NCBI GenBank assembly: GCA_026394265.1
Contig: JAPKYO010000028.1
Coordinates: forward strand, 1-64,000
DNA: 64,000 bases
Origin: Candidatus Bathyarchaeota archaeon
GTDB lineage: Archaea; Thermoproteota; Bathyarchaeia; TCS64
Direction: 5' to 3'
The translations under genes were made by a program, and so were the position numbers. Under the pieces are notes generated by a model. It did no database searches, was not told the DNA's origin, and saw only the letters and a program-made list of their open reading frames with translations. Positions 33,190 to 40,173 of this stretch are shown in pieces. Position 1 is the stretch's first letter. The number at the start of each line of letters is the position of its first letter.

Positions 33190-34131
33190 ATGCCCGGCAT
33201 AGAGGCGGAGGGGCTGATAAAACGCTTCGGCTCGCTGACCGCTGTGGATAATCTGAGCTTCGAGGTCGATACGGGGGAGATATTTGGCCTCCTCGGACCT
33301 AACGGGTCTGGGAAGACGACGACGGTGAGGCTTCTATCCTGCCTCATCGCCCCAAGCGGCGGATCGGCGAAGGTGGCGGGATTCGACATCGTGAAGGAGC
33401 CGCTCAGGGTCAGGGGGGCAGTCGGGGTGTTGACCGAGAACCCGGGCATATACGACCGGCTGACCGCCCTCGAGAACATGGAGTTCTTCGCCGAGGCATA
33501 CGGCATCAGCGACAAGACCGAGAGGGCTTCAAGGATCAGGGAACTACTTGAGTTCTTCGACCTCTGGGACAGGAGAGGGGACAAGGCGGGGACGTTCTCA
33601 ACGGGGATGAGAAAGAAGCTCGCCATCGCCAAGGCAGTCGTCCACCGCCCCGAGGTCCTCTTCCTCGACGAGCCCTCTTCGGGGCTGGACCCGAAGGCGG
33701 CGAAGGACATCCGCGACCTCATGGAGGATATGAGCCGCCGGGAGAAGCACACGATAGTCCTCTGTACCCACAACCTCGAGGAGGCGGAGAGGCTCTGCAG
33801 CCGCGTCATGATCATAAGGAGGGGTGCCACACTCGCAACGGGGAGCATCGAGGACCTCCGCAGGAAGTTGCACGGCGCACCCGAACTCGAGGTACGCCTT
33901 GAGGAGACGAATGCGAAGCTGCTGAAGGCGGCAACCAAATTGAAGGGAGTAAACGCGGTCAATGAACGGAGCGACCACTCGCTCCTCTTCGATCTCGATG
34001 ACCCGGAGGCGGGCACCCCCGACGTGGTTGAGGGGCTAATCAAGGCGGGTGGGCGCGTCAAGTCGGTTAACGTGCTGCGCCCAACGCTTGAGGACGCCTA
34101 TCTAGAGCTGACAAAGGAGGAGCAGGCATGA
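33190..34131 (+). CDS. ABC-2 type transporter ATP-binding protein
   Basis: 313 residues: Walker A LLGPNGSGKTTTVR near residue 37, signature FSTGMRKKLAIAKA near 136, Walker B VLFLDEPSSGLDP near 154 and switch histidine VLCTHNLEEAERL near 192. The C-terminal ~95 residues form the extra domain of the CcmA/DrrA class. It drives an efflux or membrane-processing permease. The stop overlaps the start of the permease gene by four bases, so the two form one unit. Confidence 0.94.
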   Translation: MPGIEAEGLIKRFGSLTAVDNLSFEVDTGEIFGLLGPNGSGKTTTVRLLSCLIAPSGGSAKVAGFDIVKEPLRVRGAVGVLTENPGIYDRLTALENMEFFAEAYGISDKTERASRIRELLEFFDLWDRRGDKAGTFSTGMRKKLAIAKAVVHRPEVLFLDEPSSGLDPKAAKDIRDLMEDMSRREKHTIVLCTHNLEEAERLCSRVMIIRRGATLATGSIEDLRRKLHGAPELEVRLEETNAKLLKAATKLKGVNAVNERSDHSLLFDLDDPEAGTPDVVEGLIKAGGRVKSVNVLRPTLEDAYLELTKEEQA

Positions 34132-34934
34132 GGGTAGATAGGGTTCTCCTCGTCTTCAGGAAGGATTGGCTTGAGGTCCGGCGCAACTGGCAGATCATGG
34201 CGCCCATCCTCATCGTCCCCCTGATATTCTGCTTGGTATTGCCTTCGATGATATTGCTGATACCTGAGTCATCATCGAGTAACGGCTTGGATAGACTGAT
34301 AACAATCTTGCCGGAGGGCGTCCGATCAGAGGTTGTTGGATTCAACGATAACCAGACCTTAGCCTACTTGATGCTTACATTCATCTTCATGCCCTTCTTC
34401 CTCCTGATCCCCGCCATGGCATCGAGCGTCATATCGAGCGACAGCTTCGCCGGGGAGAAGGAGAGGAAGACGATAGAGGGTCTCCTCGCAACCCCGTTGA
34501 CCGACGGGGAGCTCATGGTGGGAAAGATGCTCGTAGCCTTCGTACCGTCGATGATCGTGACGCTTGTGTCCTTCGTCGTCTACACGGCGCTAGTAGACTT
34601 CATAGGATTCCCCCTCTTCGGCCGCTTCGTCCTACCGACGATAAACTGGATACTCGTGATCTTCCTTCTCGCTCCAGCGGTCTCCGTCGCGGGGATCGCC
34701 GTCACCGTGATAGTCTCGGCGCGGGTCAAGGGCTTCAGGGAGGCACAGCAGCTCAGCGTCCTCATAATCGTGCCCATAATGGGGCTAGTAGTCGGGCAGG
34801 CGTTCGGGATACTCCTCCTCGTCCCAGCCGTGATAATCATCCTGTTCGTCGTCTTCGTGATCATCGACGTGATCATATTGAAGATCGGGTTGGGAATGTT
34901 CGAGCGGGAGGAGATACTGTCGAGGATCCGCTAG
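34128..34934 (+). CDS. ABC-2 type transporter permease
   Basis: 268 residues with six predicted helices: about 22-46, 88-110, 130-155, 168-192, 205-225 and 230-255. The cytosolic FRKDWLEVRRNWQIM start is the usual coupling helix of ABC-2 permeases, and GEKERKTIEGLLATPLTDGE near residue 107 is the conserved cytosolic loop of Na+/bacitracin-type exporters. It pairs with the ATPase at 33190. Substrate unknown. Confidence 0.9.
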   Translation: MRVDRVLLVFRKDWLEVRRNWQIMAPILIVPLIFCLVLPSMILLIPESSSSNGLDRLITILPEGVRSEVVGFNDNQTLAYLMLTFIFMPFFLLIPAMASSVISSDSFAGEKERKTIEGLLATPLTDGELMVGKMLVAFVPSMIVTLVSFVVYTALVDFIGFPLFGRFVLPTINWILVIFLLAPAVSVAGIAVTVIVSARVKGFREAQQLSVLIIVPIMGLVVGQAFGILLLVPAVIIILFVVFVIIDVIILKIGLGMFEREEILSRIR

Positions 34935-34989
34935 GGTGAAACGATTAACTGGCCTAAGCCATAATAATAAACTCGACGGAAGCTAACCC

Positions 34990-35469
34990 ATGAAGAAGCT
35001 CGAGCTGACAAAGGAACCGGTCGCCAAGGCGGAGATGCTCATACGCAGGCCAGTAGGCGAAGTGTTCGAGGCATTCATCGACCCTGAGGTAACTACCAAC
35101 TTCTGGTTCACAAAGGGCAGCGGGAGGCTGGAAGCCGGCAAAAAGGTCACGTGGAAGTGGGAGATGTACAACGTCTCCACCGAGGTCGACGTGAAGGAGA
35201 TCGAGGTGAACAAGTGGATATTGGTCGAGTGGGTGGGCTACGGAGGCCCGACCCGGGTCGAGTGGATCTTCACCCCCCTCAGCAAAGATACAACCTTCGT
35301 CAAGGTCACCGAGAGCGGCTTTCACGGGGACGGCGACACTCTTGTGGCTTCGGCTCTCAACTCAACGGGGGGCTTTACGTGGACCCTAGCCGGGTTGAAG
35401 GCGTGGCTCGAACACGGGATCAGGCTGAACCTCGTAGCAGATCATAATCCTAAGGGTAAACCCGATTAA
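34990..35469 (+). CDS. SRPBCC/AHSA1-family protein
   Basis: 159 residues of START-like helix-grip fold: MLIRRPVGEVFEAFIDPEVT near residue 17 opens the family pattern, followed by TNFWFTKGSGRLEAGKKV and WKWEMYNVSTEVDVKEIEVN, with a C-terminal helix TLAGLKAWLEHGIRLNLVAD. AHSA1-like proteins bind hydrophobic ligands or Hsp90. In archaea the role is unknown. It is 55 bp downstream of the ABC permease on the same strand and could be co-transcribed. Confidence 0.85.
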   Translation: MKKLELTKEPVAKAEMLIRRPVGEVFEAFIDPEVTTNFWFTKGSGRLEAGKKVTWKWEMYNVSTEVDVKEIEVNKWILVEWVGYGGPTRVEWIFTPLSKDTTFVKVTESGFHGDGDTLVASALNSTGGFTWTLAGLKAWLEHGIRLNLVADHNPKGKPD

Positions 35470-35479
35470 ATTCAAAAAT

Positions 35480-35660
35480 TGGTAAAGGATTTAGGTGGTG
35501 GGGTTGGGTAGTTAGTTTTCTGGTTTAAGTTTCGGGTGTTGTGTTAATTTTGTTATTTTTGGATATGTGTTTTATGTTTTTTGTTGTTTTGGTGTAGTTG
35601 GAGGGATATGTCGAGAGGGTGTCGGGTAAATTAACGGTTTTTATCACTACCGGTGTTTTG
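35480..35660. other. Strand-asymmetric G/T-rich intergenic stretch
   Basis: Between the convergent AHSA1 and Kelch genes lies about 295 bp without a gene. Within it 35480-35660 is made almost only of G and T on the plus strand, with several GTTTT/TTTTG runs. It may contain bidirectional terminators of T-run type for the plus-strand gene. No ORF or RNA gene is visible. Confidence 0.5.
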
Positions 35661-35764
35661 TGTGGTTTTGGGCTCTAGTTGTTGGAGCTTCTCAGTGAAG
35701 TGGAGCAATTTCTTTAGCAGGGTAACAACTTGGAGTACTCTCGGTGCTTGTATGATTTTTATTT

Positions 35765-36955
35765 TCAGTTAACCTGTTTGGGTTGTATTGGGGTTCGATC
35801 TAATTTTCGTGGACGAATCTGGAGAAGCATCACCGCCACGGCGACGGCGATTCCCGCGGCGACGACAGTAGGCTGGAACCCAGGGACGCCCGTGTTCTTA
35901 GGCGTCGGGACAATGGGCTCCCCCAACACAAGCTCGACCCACTGGTTATCCTCACCCATCGCCCAGATGTCATTATAGTAGGTGGATGTGGCCGAAGGTA
36001 TGAAGTCGGCTCCACCGAACATTAACGTCCTCTTGGTCTGCGAATCGTAGGCCATGGATGGTTGAGATCTCGCCGAGGGGCTCACGGTGGATGAGACCTG
36101 CGTCCACTTCGCCTCCCTGCAGTTGTACACCCAGGTGTCTCCGAGGTCGTTGTACCACCCCTGGCTTCCGCCGAATAGCATTATCCTGTTACTCACGGGA
36201 TCGTAGGCGAGGTCGTGCCAGTACCTTGCAGGGGGTTTGTTCTGGGTCGCGAGCTTCTCCCACTCATCGGCACCGTAATCGTATGCCCATACCTCGTTCT
36301 CATATCCTAGGCTATCGTACGGGGGAGTAGTCTGCACCATGTGTCCACCGAAGAGCAGCGTCTTCCTAGTGTAGGTGTCGTATACCATGACGCCTCCGTA
36401 CCTCGCTTGTGGGTGGGTCTCGGGGCTCATCTCGGTCCACGTGTTCGAGGACACGTCGTAGACCCATGTATCGTCACATTTAGCCTCGTCCCGCCCGTAA
36501 CCTCCGAAGAGCACCACCTTCTTAGCGCCTGCATCATACGCCATGCTGACATCGCTCCTCATCGTAGGGCCTCCCGAAGGGTAGGCGTTTTTCCAGGTCT
36601 TGGATGCGATGTCGTAGAGGTACGTGTCGCCTATTCTACCCGAGGCGCTGAAGCCTCCAAAAAGGACTATCTTCCTTAAGTCGCTGTCATAGGCCATGCC
36701 CGAGTTGAACCTCCCCCCCGGGCTACCCGTCGTCGTCACTTTTGTCCAAGTCGCGTTTTCAACGTTGAAGCTCCACGTGTCCCCGTAGAAGGTATAGGTG
36801 TCCGAGTAGTAGGAGCCGCCAAAGAGAATCACCTTCTGGCCAACTGGATCATAGATCATCTTCTGCCCGAGCATCTTCGGAGGAGGCTCCACCGCCGATG
36901 CCTGAACGCTGGAACACGATAGGAGGATTATAAAGAGTAGCGCGATTCGCTTCAT
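35765..36955 (-). CDS. Secreted Kelch-repeat beta-propeller protein with C-terminal membrane anchor
   Basis: 396 residues. A signal peptide (MKRIALLFIILLSCSSVQAS) is followed by six to seven Kelch blades of about 50 residues, each with a DxxxxKxxLFGGxxxxxxxxDTWxYxxxxxxW pattern (e.g. VILFGGSYYSDTYTFYGDTW, VVLFGGYGRDEAKCDDTWVY). A hydrophobic segment at about 365-383 is followed by basic residues (RPRKLDR), i.e. a C-terminal membrane anchor. It is probably displayed on the outer face of the membrane to bind protein or glycan. No catalytic Cys-Tyr pair of galactose oxidase is evident. Confidence 0.88.
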   Translation of the reverse strand: MKRIALLFIILLSCSSVQASAVEPPPKMLGQKMIYDPVGQKVILFGGSYYSDTYTFYGDTWSFNVENATWTKVTTTGSPGGRFNSGMAYDSDLRKIVLFGGFSASGRIGDTYLYDIASKTWKNAYPSGGPTMRSDVSMAYDAGAKKVVLFGGYGRDEAKCDDTWVYDVSSNTWTEMSPETHPQARYGGVMVYDTYTRKTLLFGGHMVQTTPPYDSLGYENEVWAYDYGADEWEKLATQNKPPARYWHDLAYDPVSNRIMLFGGSQGWYNDLGDTWVYNCREAKWTQVSSTVSPSARSQPSMAYDSQTKRTLMFGGADFIPSATSTYYNDIWAMGEDNQWVELVLGEPIVPTPKNTGVPGFQPTVVAAGIAVAVAVMLLQIRPRKLDRTPIQPKQVN

Positions 36956-37024
36956 GAGTGTCTACCGAGTTAATGATCGCCCTGTGTAACATTCATAACA
37001 GTTCTCAAGCATCAATACTGGGGA

Positions 37025-37840
37025 TCAAGTGTCTTTTTCGAAAGTGCCCCACCTGCTGAGCGACTCCTTCGGCTTCGGGATAGACTTCTCCCAATAGTAG
37101 TTAAAGAGGCCTAGACACCACCCGTGGAAGCCGGGGTCCGCCGAGGAGAAACTGTAGTAGTCCATCTTCCCCTTCGAGTTCGGGAAGCCAAGCGCCGCGA
37201 CCTCCTTCTCCGACATGGCTAGGAACACATCCGGGCCCCCGACGGACCTGACCTTGAATTGTCCATTCAGCTCCGCTTTTGTCATCACGGGCCCGAGCCT
37301 GAAGCCCTTCGGCACAATGACGTCCTCCGGCGAGAGTAGCCTGTAGTCTATCCCCCGGCTTAGCGCCTCGTCGATCACCGGTAGCCACGATGTCAGGTAT
37401 CTGTCGGTGATGCGGTACACGTATTCCTCCGCCTCCTTGATCATCCTCTCGACGTGGTCGAAGACGAGTATCGCGTCTTCAAGGTACGCGGACACGGCGA
37501 GGTCCCCGAGGCGGTGTATGAAGGACGACGGCAGCCTGTCGAGGCGGTGGTCGTTGAGATAGTGCCTATTAGCGGTTGTGAATCTTAGGCCGGAGAACTG
37601 TGACATGATGAGCCTTCCGTATGGGGTTATGTAGTGCAGCCCGTTGGGGTCCCGCTCCGCGATACCCGACGCCGTCAGCCGCGTGACATGCCTGCTCATC
37701 TCCTGTGTGCTTATGCCCGTCTTCTTAGAGAGGGCGGTCAGTTTCATGGGCTTCGATGCGAGAACCTCTATTATTCTGAGCCTGTCCTCGTTTGATGCCT
37801 CGAAGAGTAGCTCGCAGAAGGCGCTGTGGTCTGGGGTCAA
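37025..37840 (-). CDS. Winged-helix transcriptional regulator, FilR1/DUF1724 type
   Basis: 271 residues. The N-terminal winged helix (EDRLRIIEVLASKPMKLTAL, SKKTGISTQEMSRHVTRLTA, GIAERDPNGLHYITPYGRLI) covers about residues 15-85. A ~170-residue sensor domain with HYLNDHRLDRLPSSFIHRLG and a closing SADPGFHGWCLGLFNYYWEK is typical of the FilR1/methanogenesis-regulatory-type family. It probably binds a small ligand and represses or activates a nearby gene. The target is unknown. Divergent from it is a 300-bp intergenic region with inverted repeats. Confidence 0.9.
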   Translation of the reverse strand: MTPDHSAFCELLFEASNEDRLRIIEVLASKPMKLTALSKKTGISTQEMSRHVTRLTASGIAERDPNGLHYITPYGRLIMSQFSGLRFTTANRHYLNDHRLDRLPSSFIHRLGDLAVSAYLEDAILVFDHVERMIKEAEEYVYRITDRYLTSWLPVIDEALSRGIDYRLLSPEDVIVPKGFRLGPVMTKAELNGQFKVRSVGGPDVFLAMSEKEVAALGFPNSKGKMDYYSFSSADPGFHGWCLGLFNYYWEKSIPKPKESLSRWGTFEKDT

Positions 37841-37943
37841 AATGAGTCCTTGGCCTCAAGTATCGCTCAGTATGTGTATAGATTTTCCGTTTGTTGAGTC
37901 AAGTTGTGTGGAGTTGTAGAGCCTGTAATAGGAAGTACGAGTA

Positions 37944-37991
37944 TTAATAGGAGCTCAGGAACTCTGTGACCTCGTCGACGGGGCACGCGCG
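37944..37991 (-). pseudogene. Fifteen-codon C-terminal gene sliver next to CGCGCG
   Basis: The minus-strand frame RACPVDEVTEFLSSY ends at TAA 37944-37946 and begins inside the CGCGCG run at 37986-37991. It is too short for family assignment. It is listed as a further possible example of a coding remnant ending at a GC run, here in GC-richer DNA. Confidence 0.25.
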
Positions 37992-38039
37992 AGCCTGCCA
38001 TGAATAATTTGGTTATTATTCATAATCTTGCCACGCGCG
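37984..38039. repeat. CACGCGCG direct repeats enclosing an AT hairpin
   Basis: Two copies of CACGCGCG (37984-37991 and 38032-38039) flank 40 bp containing a perfect nine-base inverted repeat ATGAATAAT-TTGGTT-ATTATTCAT. It resembles a tiny element with duplicated ends, or a regulatory hairpin between the FilR1-type gene and the tRNA-Trp gene. The remaining intergenic sequence (37841-38142) shows nothing else. Confidence 0.55.
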
Positions 38040-38142
38040 CCTACGCACAACACTACAGGAGAGGCCTAAAAAATTAAGCAATATAGTAGGTTATTTACTT
38101 AAAACAACCCCAAAAACAGCTTATTTAGAAGGCTGGATTTGG

Positions 38143-38272
38143 TGGGGTCGGGAGGATTTGAACCCCCGGCATTTGGGTTTCTGCTCCAAAAACTCGTCAT
38201 CCCCTCACGGGTCAGTTAAGTCCTTCATGGATTTCTGGAGCCCAACGTCATACCTGTCTAGACCACGACCCC
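38143..38272 (-). tRNA. tRNA-Trp(CCA) with anticodon-loop intron
   Basis: Acceptor GGGGTCG pairs with CGACCCC, discriminator A at 38143 and CCA encoded (38140-38142). Anticodon stem TTGGG/CCCAA, loop CTCCAGA with anticodon CCA at 38236-38238. A ~56-base intron follows base 37. The T arm GGGGG-TTCAAAT-CCTCC is complete. The intron contains ATGAAGG, ACTGA and GATGACG, resembling boxes C, D' and C'. It ends in TTTTTGGAGCAGA, whose GGAG is complementary to the anticodon-loop CTCC. Archaeal tRNA-Trp introns often act as box C/D guide RNAs for methylation of the tRNA itself. A clear box D is missing here. Confidence 0.93.
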
Positions 38273-38357
38273 CGTGCAAATCGCATACCGGGTTTCACCT
38301 AATAAGCGTTACCGGGACCACACAACCCTCAAACGCCGAAGCACCGGATACCTACCC

Positions 38358-38696
38358 GTGGCCCTCCTCTGGAAAAAGCACTACATACCGATGATACTCT
38401 CGGGGGCCAAGACCGCAACGAGGAGGAGGTCCAGACCGATGGTGAAGGAGGGCGGAGCCTACTACATCAGGACGGGCTTCTTCGAACACCTGCAGGAGAG
38501 GATACTGGTTGACCGCCTCTACACGCAGAGACTCGGCGACATGACCGAGGGAGACGCCGCTAAGGAGGGAACTGAATCGCTCGACGACTTCATCAAGGAG
38601 GGGGAAACACTCTCCGGCTCGTGGAACCCCGAGGCAGTCGTCTGGGTCGCCGAGTTCCACCTAGACAAGGACCATGTTCCTACTGTCGTTGGTTGA
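38358..38696 (+). CDS. ASCH/PUA-like domain protein
   Basis: 112 residues from the GTG at 38358. A longer frame from the ATG at 38274 is dismissed because its lead is poor and it begins right at the tRNA-Trp 5' end. VALLWKKHYIPMILSGAKTA, followed by TRR, is the ASCH opening pattern (K-x-x-x-x-I-x-x-G-x-K-T-x-T-x-R), and ILVDRLYTQRLGDMTEGDAA fits the central strand-helix unit. ASCH proteins have a PUA-like fold and bind RNA or modified nucleosides. Its 3' end overlaps the convergent AN1 gene by 17 bp. Confidence 0.8.
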   Translation: MALLWKKHYIPMILSGAKTATRRRSRPMVKEGGAYYIRTGFFEHLQERILVDRLYTQRLGDMTEGDAAKEGTESLDDFIKEGETLSGSWNPEAVVWVAEFHLDKDHVPTVVG

Positions 38697-38913
38697 CGAG
38701 CCACCACACCAACGCTAGGATGAGCAGGAAGAAGGCGAGCTCCAACAGCGAGAAGAATCGACTCCTCCGTATGCCCTTCTTTTCAGCGATGACGAGGCAA
38801 TCATGCTTCTCCGGGGGCAGGTGCTCCTCGCAGAAGGTCAACCCGCAGTGGGGGCAGCGATCCGGTGAGTATACCCGCCTACCGCAGCGATAACACACGT
38901 CCAACCGAGTCAA
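38680..38913 (-). CDS. AN1-type zinc finger protein with C-terminal transmembrane helix
   Basis: 77 residues. The N-terminal half shows the complete AN1 ligand spacing: CYRC, then CPHC, then C-x2-H and H-x-C (FCEEHLPPEKHDCLV), giving C-x2-C-x8-C-x2-C-x4-C-x2-H-x5-H-x-C. A single hydrophobic helix occupies about 53-73, so the finger faces the cytosol on a tail-anchored protein. Small AN1-TM proteins are widespread in archaea. Their role is unknown, with ubiquitin/stress links known only from eukaryotes. Confidence 0.88.
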   Translation of the reverse strand: MTRLDVCYRCGRRVYSPDRCPHCGLTFCEEHLPPEKHDCLVIAEKKGIRRSRFFSLLELAFFLLILALVWWLVNQRQ

Positions 38914-39090
38914 CGCTCCCCCGTCACAATTCTAGTGTGGCGGCCTCTACCTGAAAAGAGAGGGAAGTATCATGATTTACTGCTTTCGCCTCACCTGTAA
39001 AAGCCGACAAACAAGTGGCTGCAATATAGAGAAAAACCTGTGTTTAACACTGGTTAGCATAGTAAATATCGCCGTGGATGCCCACCAAAA

Positions 39091-39100
39091 GGTTTAAAAT
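39091..39100 (+). promoter_or_regulatory. Promoter TATA box of the 5S rRNA gene
   Basis: TTTAAAAT (39093-39100) preceded by a purine-rich BRE-like CCAAAAGG lies 22-29 bases before the predicted 5' end of the 5S rRNA, the archaeal TATA position. Confidence 0.65.
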
Positions 39101-39121
39101 CGACACCAGTAGCCATTGGTT

Positions 39122-39246
39122 TGGGTTACCGGCCATAGGGCGTGGGAACCACCCGAACCCATTCCGAACTCGGAAGTTAAACCACGCTCCGTTCGCGGTG
39201 GTAGTGTTGTCTTCGGCGACGCGAAGCCGGGGAAGCTGGTGGCCCA
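39122..39246 (+). rRNA. rrf: 5S ribosomal RNA
   Basis: About 125 bases with the 5S core: CGTGGGAACCACCCGAACCC, then ATTCCGAACTCGGAAGTTAA, and a later GGTGGTAGT region. Helix I forms between TGGGTTACCGG (39122-39132) and CTGGTGGCCCA (39236-39246) with G-U pairs. It has its own TATA box and no 16S/23S or tRNA partner nearby, as in many TACK archaea where 5S is unlinked. Confidence 0.95.
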
Positions 39247-39273
39247 CCTTCTTCCTCAAAAATAAATAATGTT

Positions 39274-40173
39274 TTAATGGATTACGCCGAGGCGGTGCAG
39301 CTCATCGCCGAGGACATCTCTCGTCCTCTTGAGGCTGGTCTGCCTCTCGACGAACTGGTCGCTCGTTATGACGCCCTTCCTGAACTCCGCGTCGAGGCCG
39401 ACGAGTTGGGAGTCGATGCTTGTTAGGCGTGCCTTGAGCATGTCGGTGTAGTTGGCCTGCGTCGGGGCGGCCTCTTCGCTCGGCGCGACGTCCGTGGCGA
39501 GTACGCCGTCCTGTATCCTGAGGATTCGGCTCGCCGCCCGGGCCACGCGTGGGTCGTGTGTGACCATTATGATGGTCTTCCCCATCTCCTTGTTGACTTT
39601 GGCGAGGTAGTTCACGACGATCATGGCGTTCTCGGTGTCGAGTTCGCCCGTCGGCTCGTCGGCGAGGACGAGCGGTGGGTCGTTAGCGAGGGCCGCCGCG
39701 AGTGCTATGCGCTGCTGCTCACCCCCGCTGAGTTCCCCGGGTTTGTGGTCCATTCTCTCCTTCAATCCGACGACGTCGATCAGCTCCTCGACCCTCTTGC
39801 GGCGGGCGTCCTTCTTCACGCCGAGCGCCGCCATCGGGAGCTCGATGTTCTCCGCCGCCGTGAGCGTCGGAATGAGGTTCATGTTCTGGAAGACGTGGCC
39901 GACTGTCTTCCTCCTGAACTCGACGAGCTGTGAGGCGTTAAGCTGGGTGAGGTCGGAGCCCATGACGGCGATGTAGCCGGCGGTGGCCCTGTCAAGGCCG
40001 CCGAGGATGTTCAGCAGAGTGCTCTTGCCCGAGCCGGATGGGCCGATGAGGGCAACCATCTCCCCTACGGCGACTGTCACGCTTAAGCCCCTGAGGGCCT
40101 GTACCTCCAGATCACCCGTCTTGTATACCTTGATCAGGTTCTTCGCTTCAACAGCATATTTTTCGCTCATCAT
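39274..40173 (-). CDS. MacB/LolD-type ABC transporter ATP-binding protein
   Basis: 299 residues: Walker A LIGPSGSGKSTLLN near residue 40, Q-loop, signature LSGGEQQRIALAAAL near 147, Walker B LVLADEPTGELD near 167 and switch VTHDPRVAR. The last ~65 residues are an extra helical hairpin (LDAEFRKGVITSDQFVERQT...) resembling a SHOCT-like tail, which is unusual for this family. It overlaps the FtsX-type permease gene by four bases and energises it. It lies convergent to, and only 28 bp beyond, the 5S gene. Confidence 0.93.
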   Translation of the reverse strand: MMSEKYAVEAKNLIKVYKTGDLEVQALRGLSVTVAVGEMVALIGPSGSGKSTLLNILGGLDRATAGYIAVMGSDLTQLNASQLVEFRRKTVGHVFQNMNLIPTLTAAENIELPMAALGVKKDARRKRVEELIDVVGLKERMDHKPGELSGGEQQRIALAAALANDPPLVLADEPTGELDTENAMIVVNYLAKVNKEMGKTIIMVTHDPRVARAASRILRIQDGVLATDVAPSEEAAPTQANYTDMLKARLTSIDSQLVGLDAEFRKGVITSDQFVERQTSLKRTRDVLGDELHRLGVIH

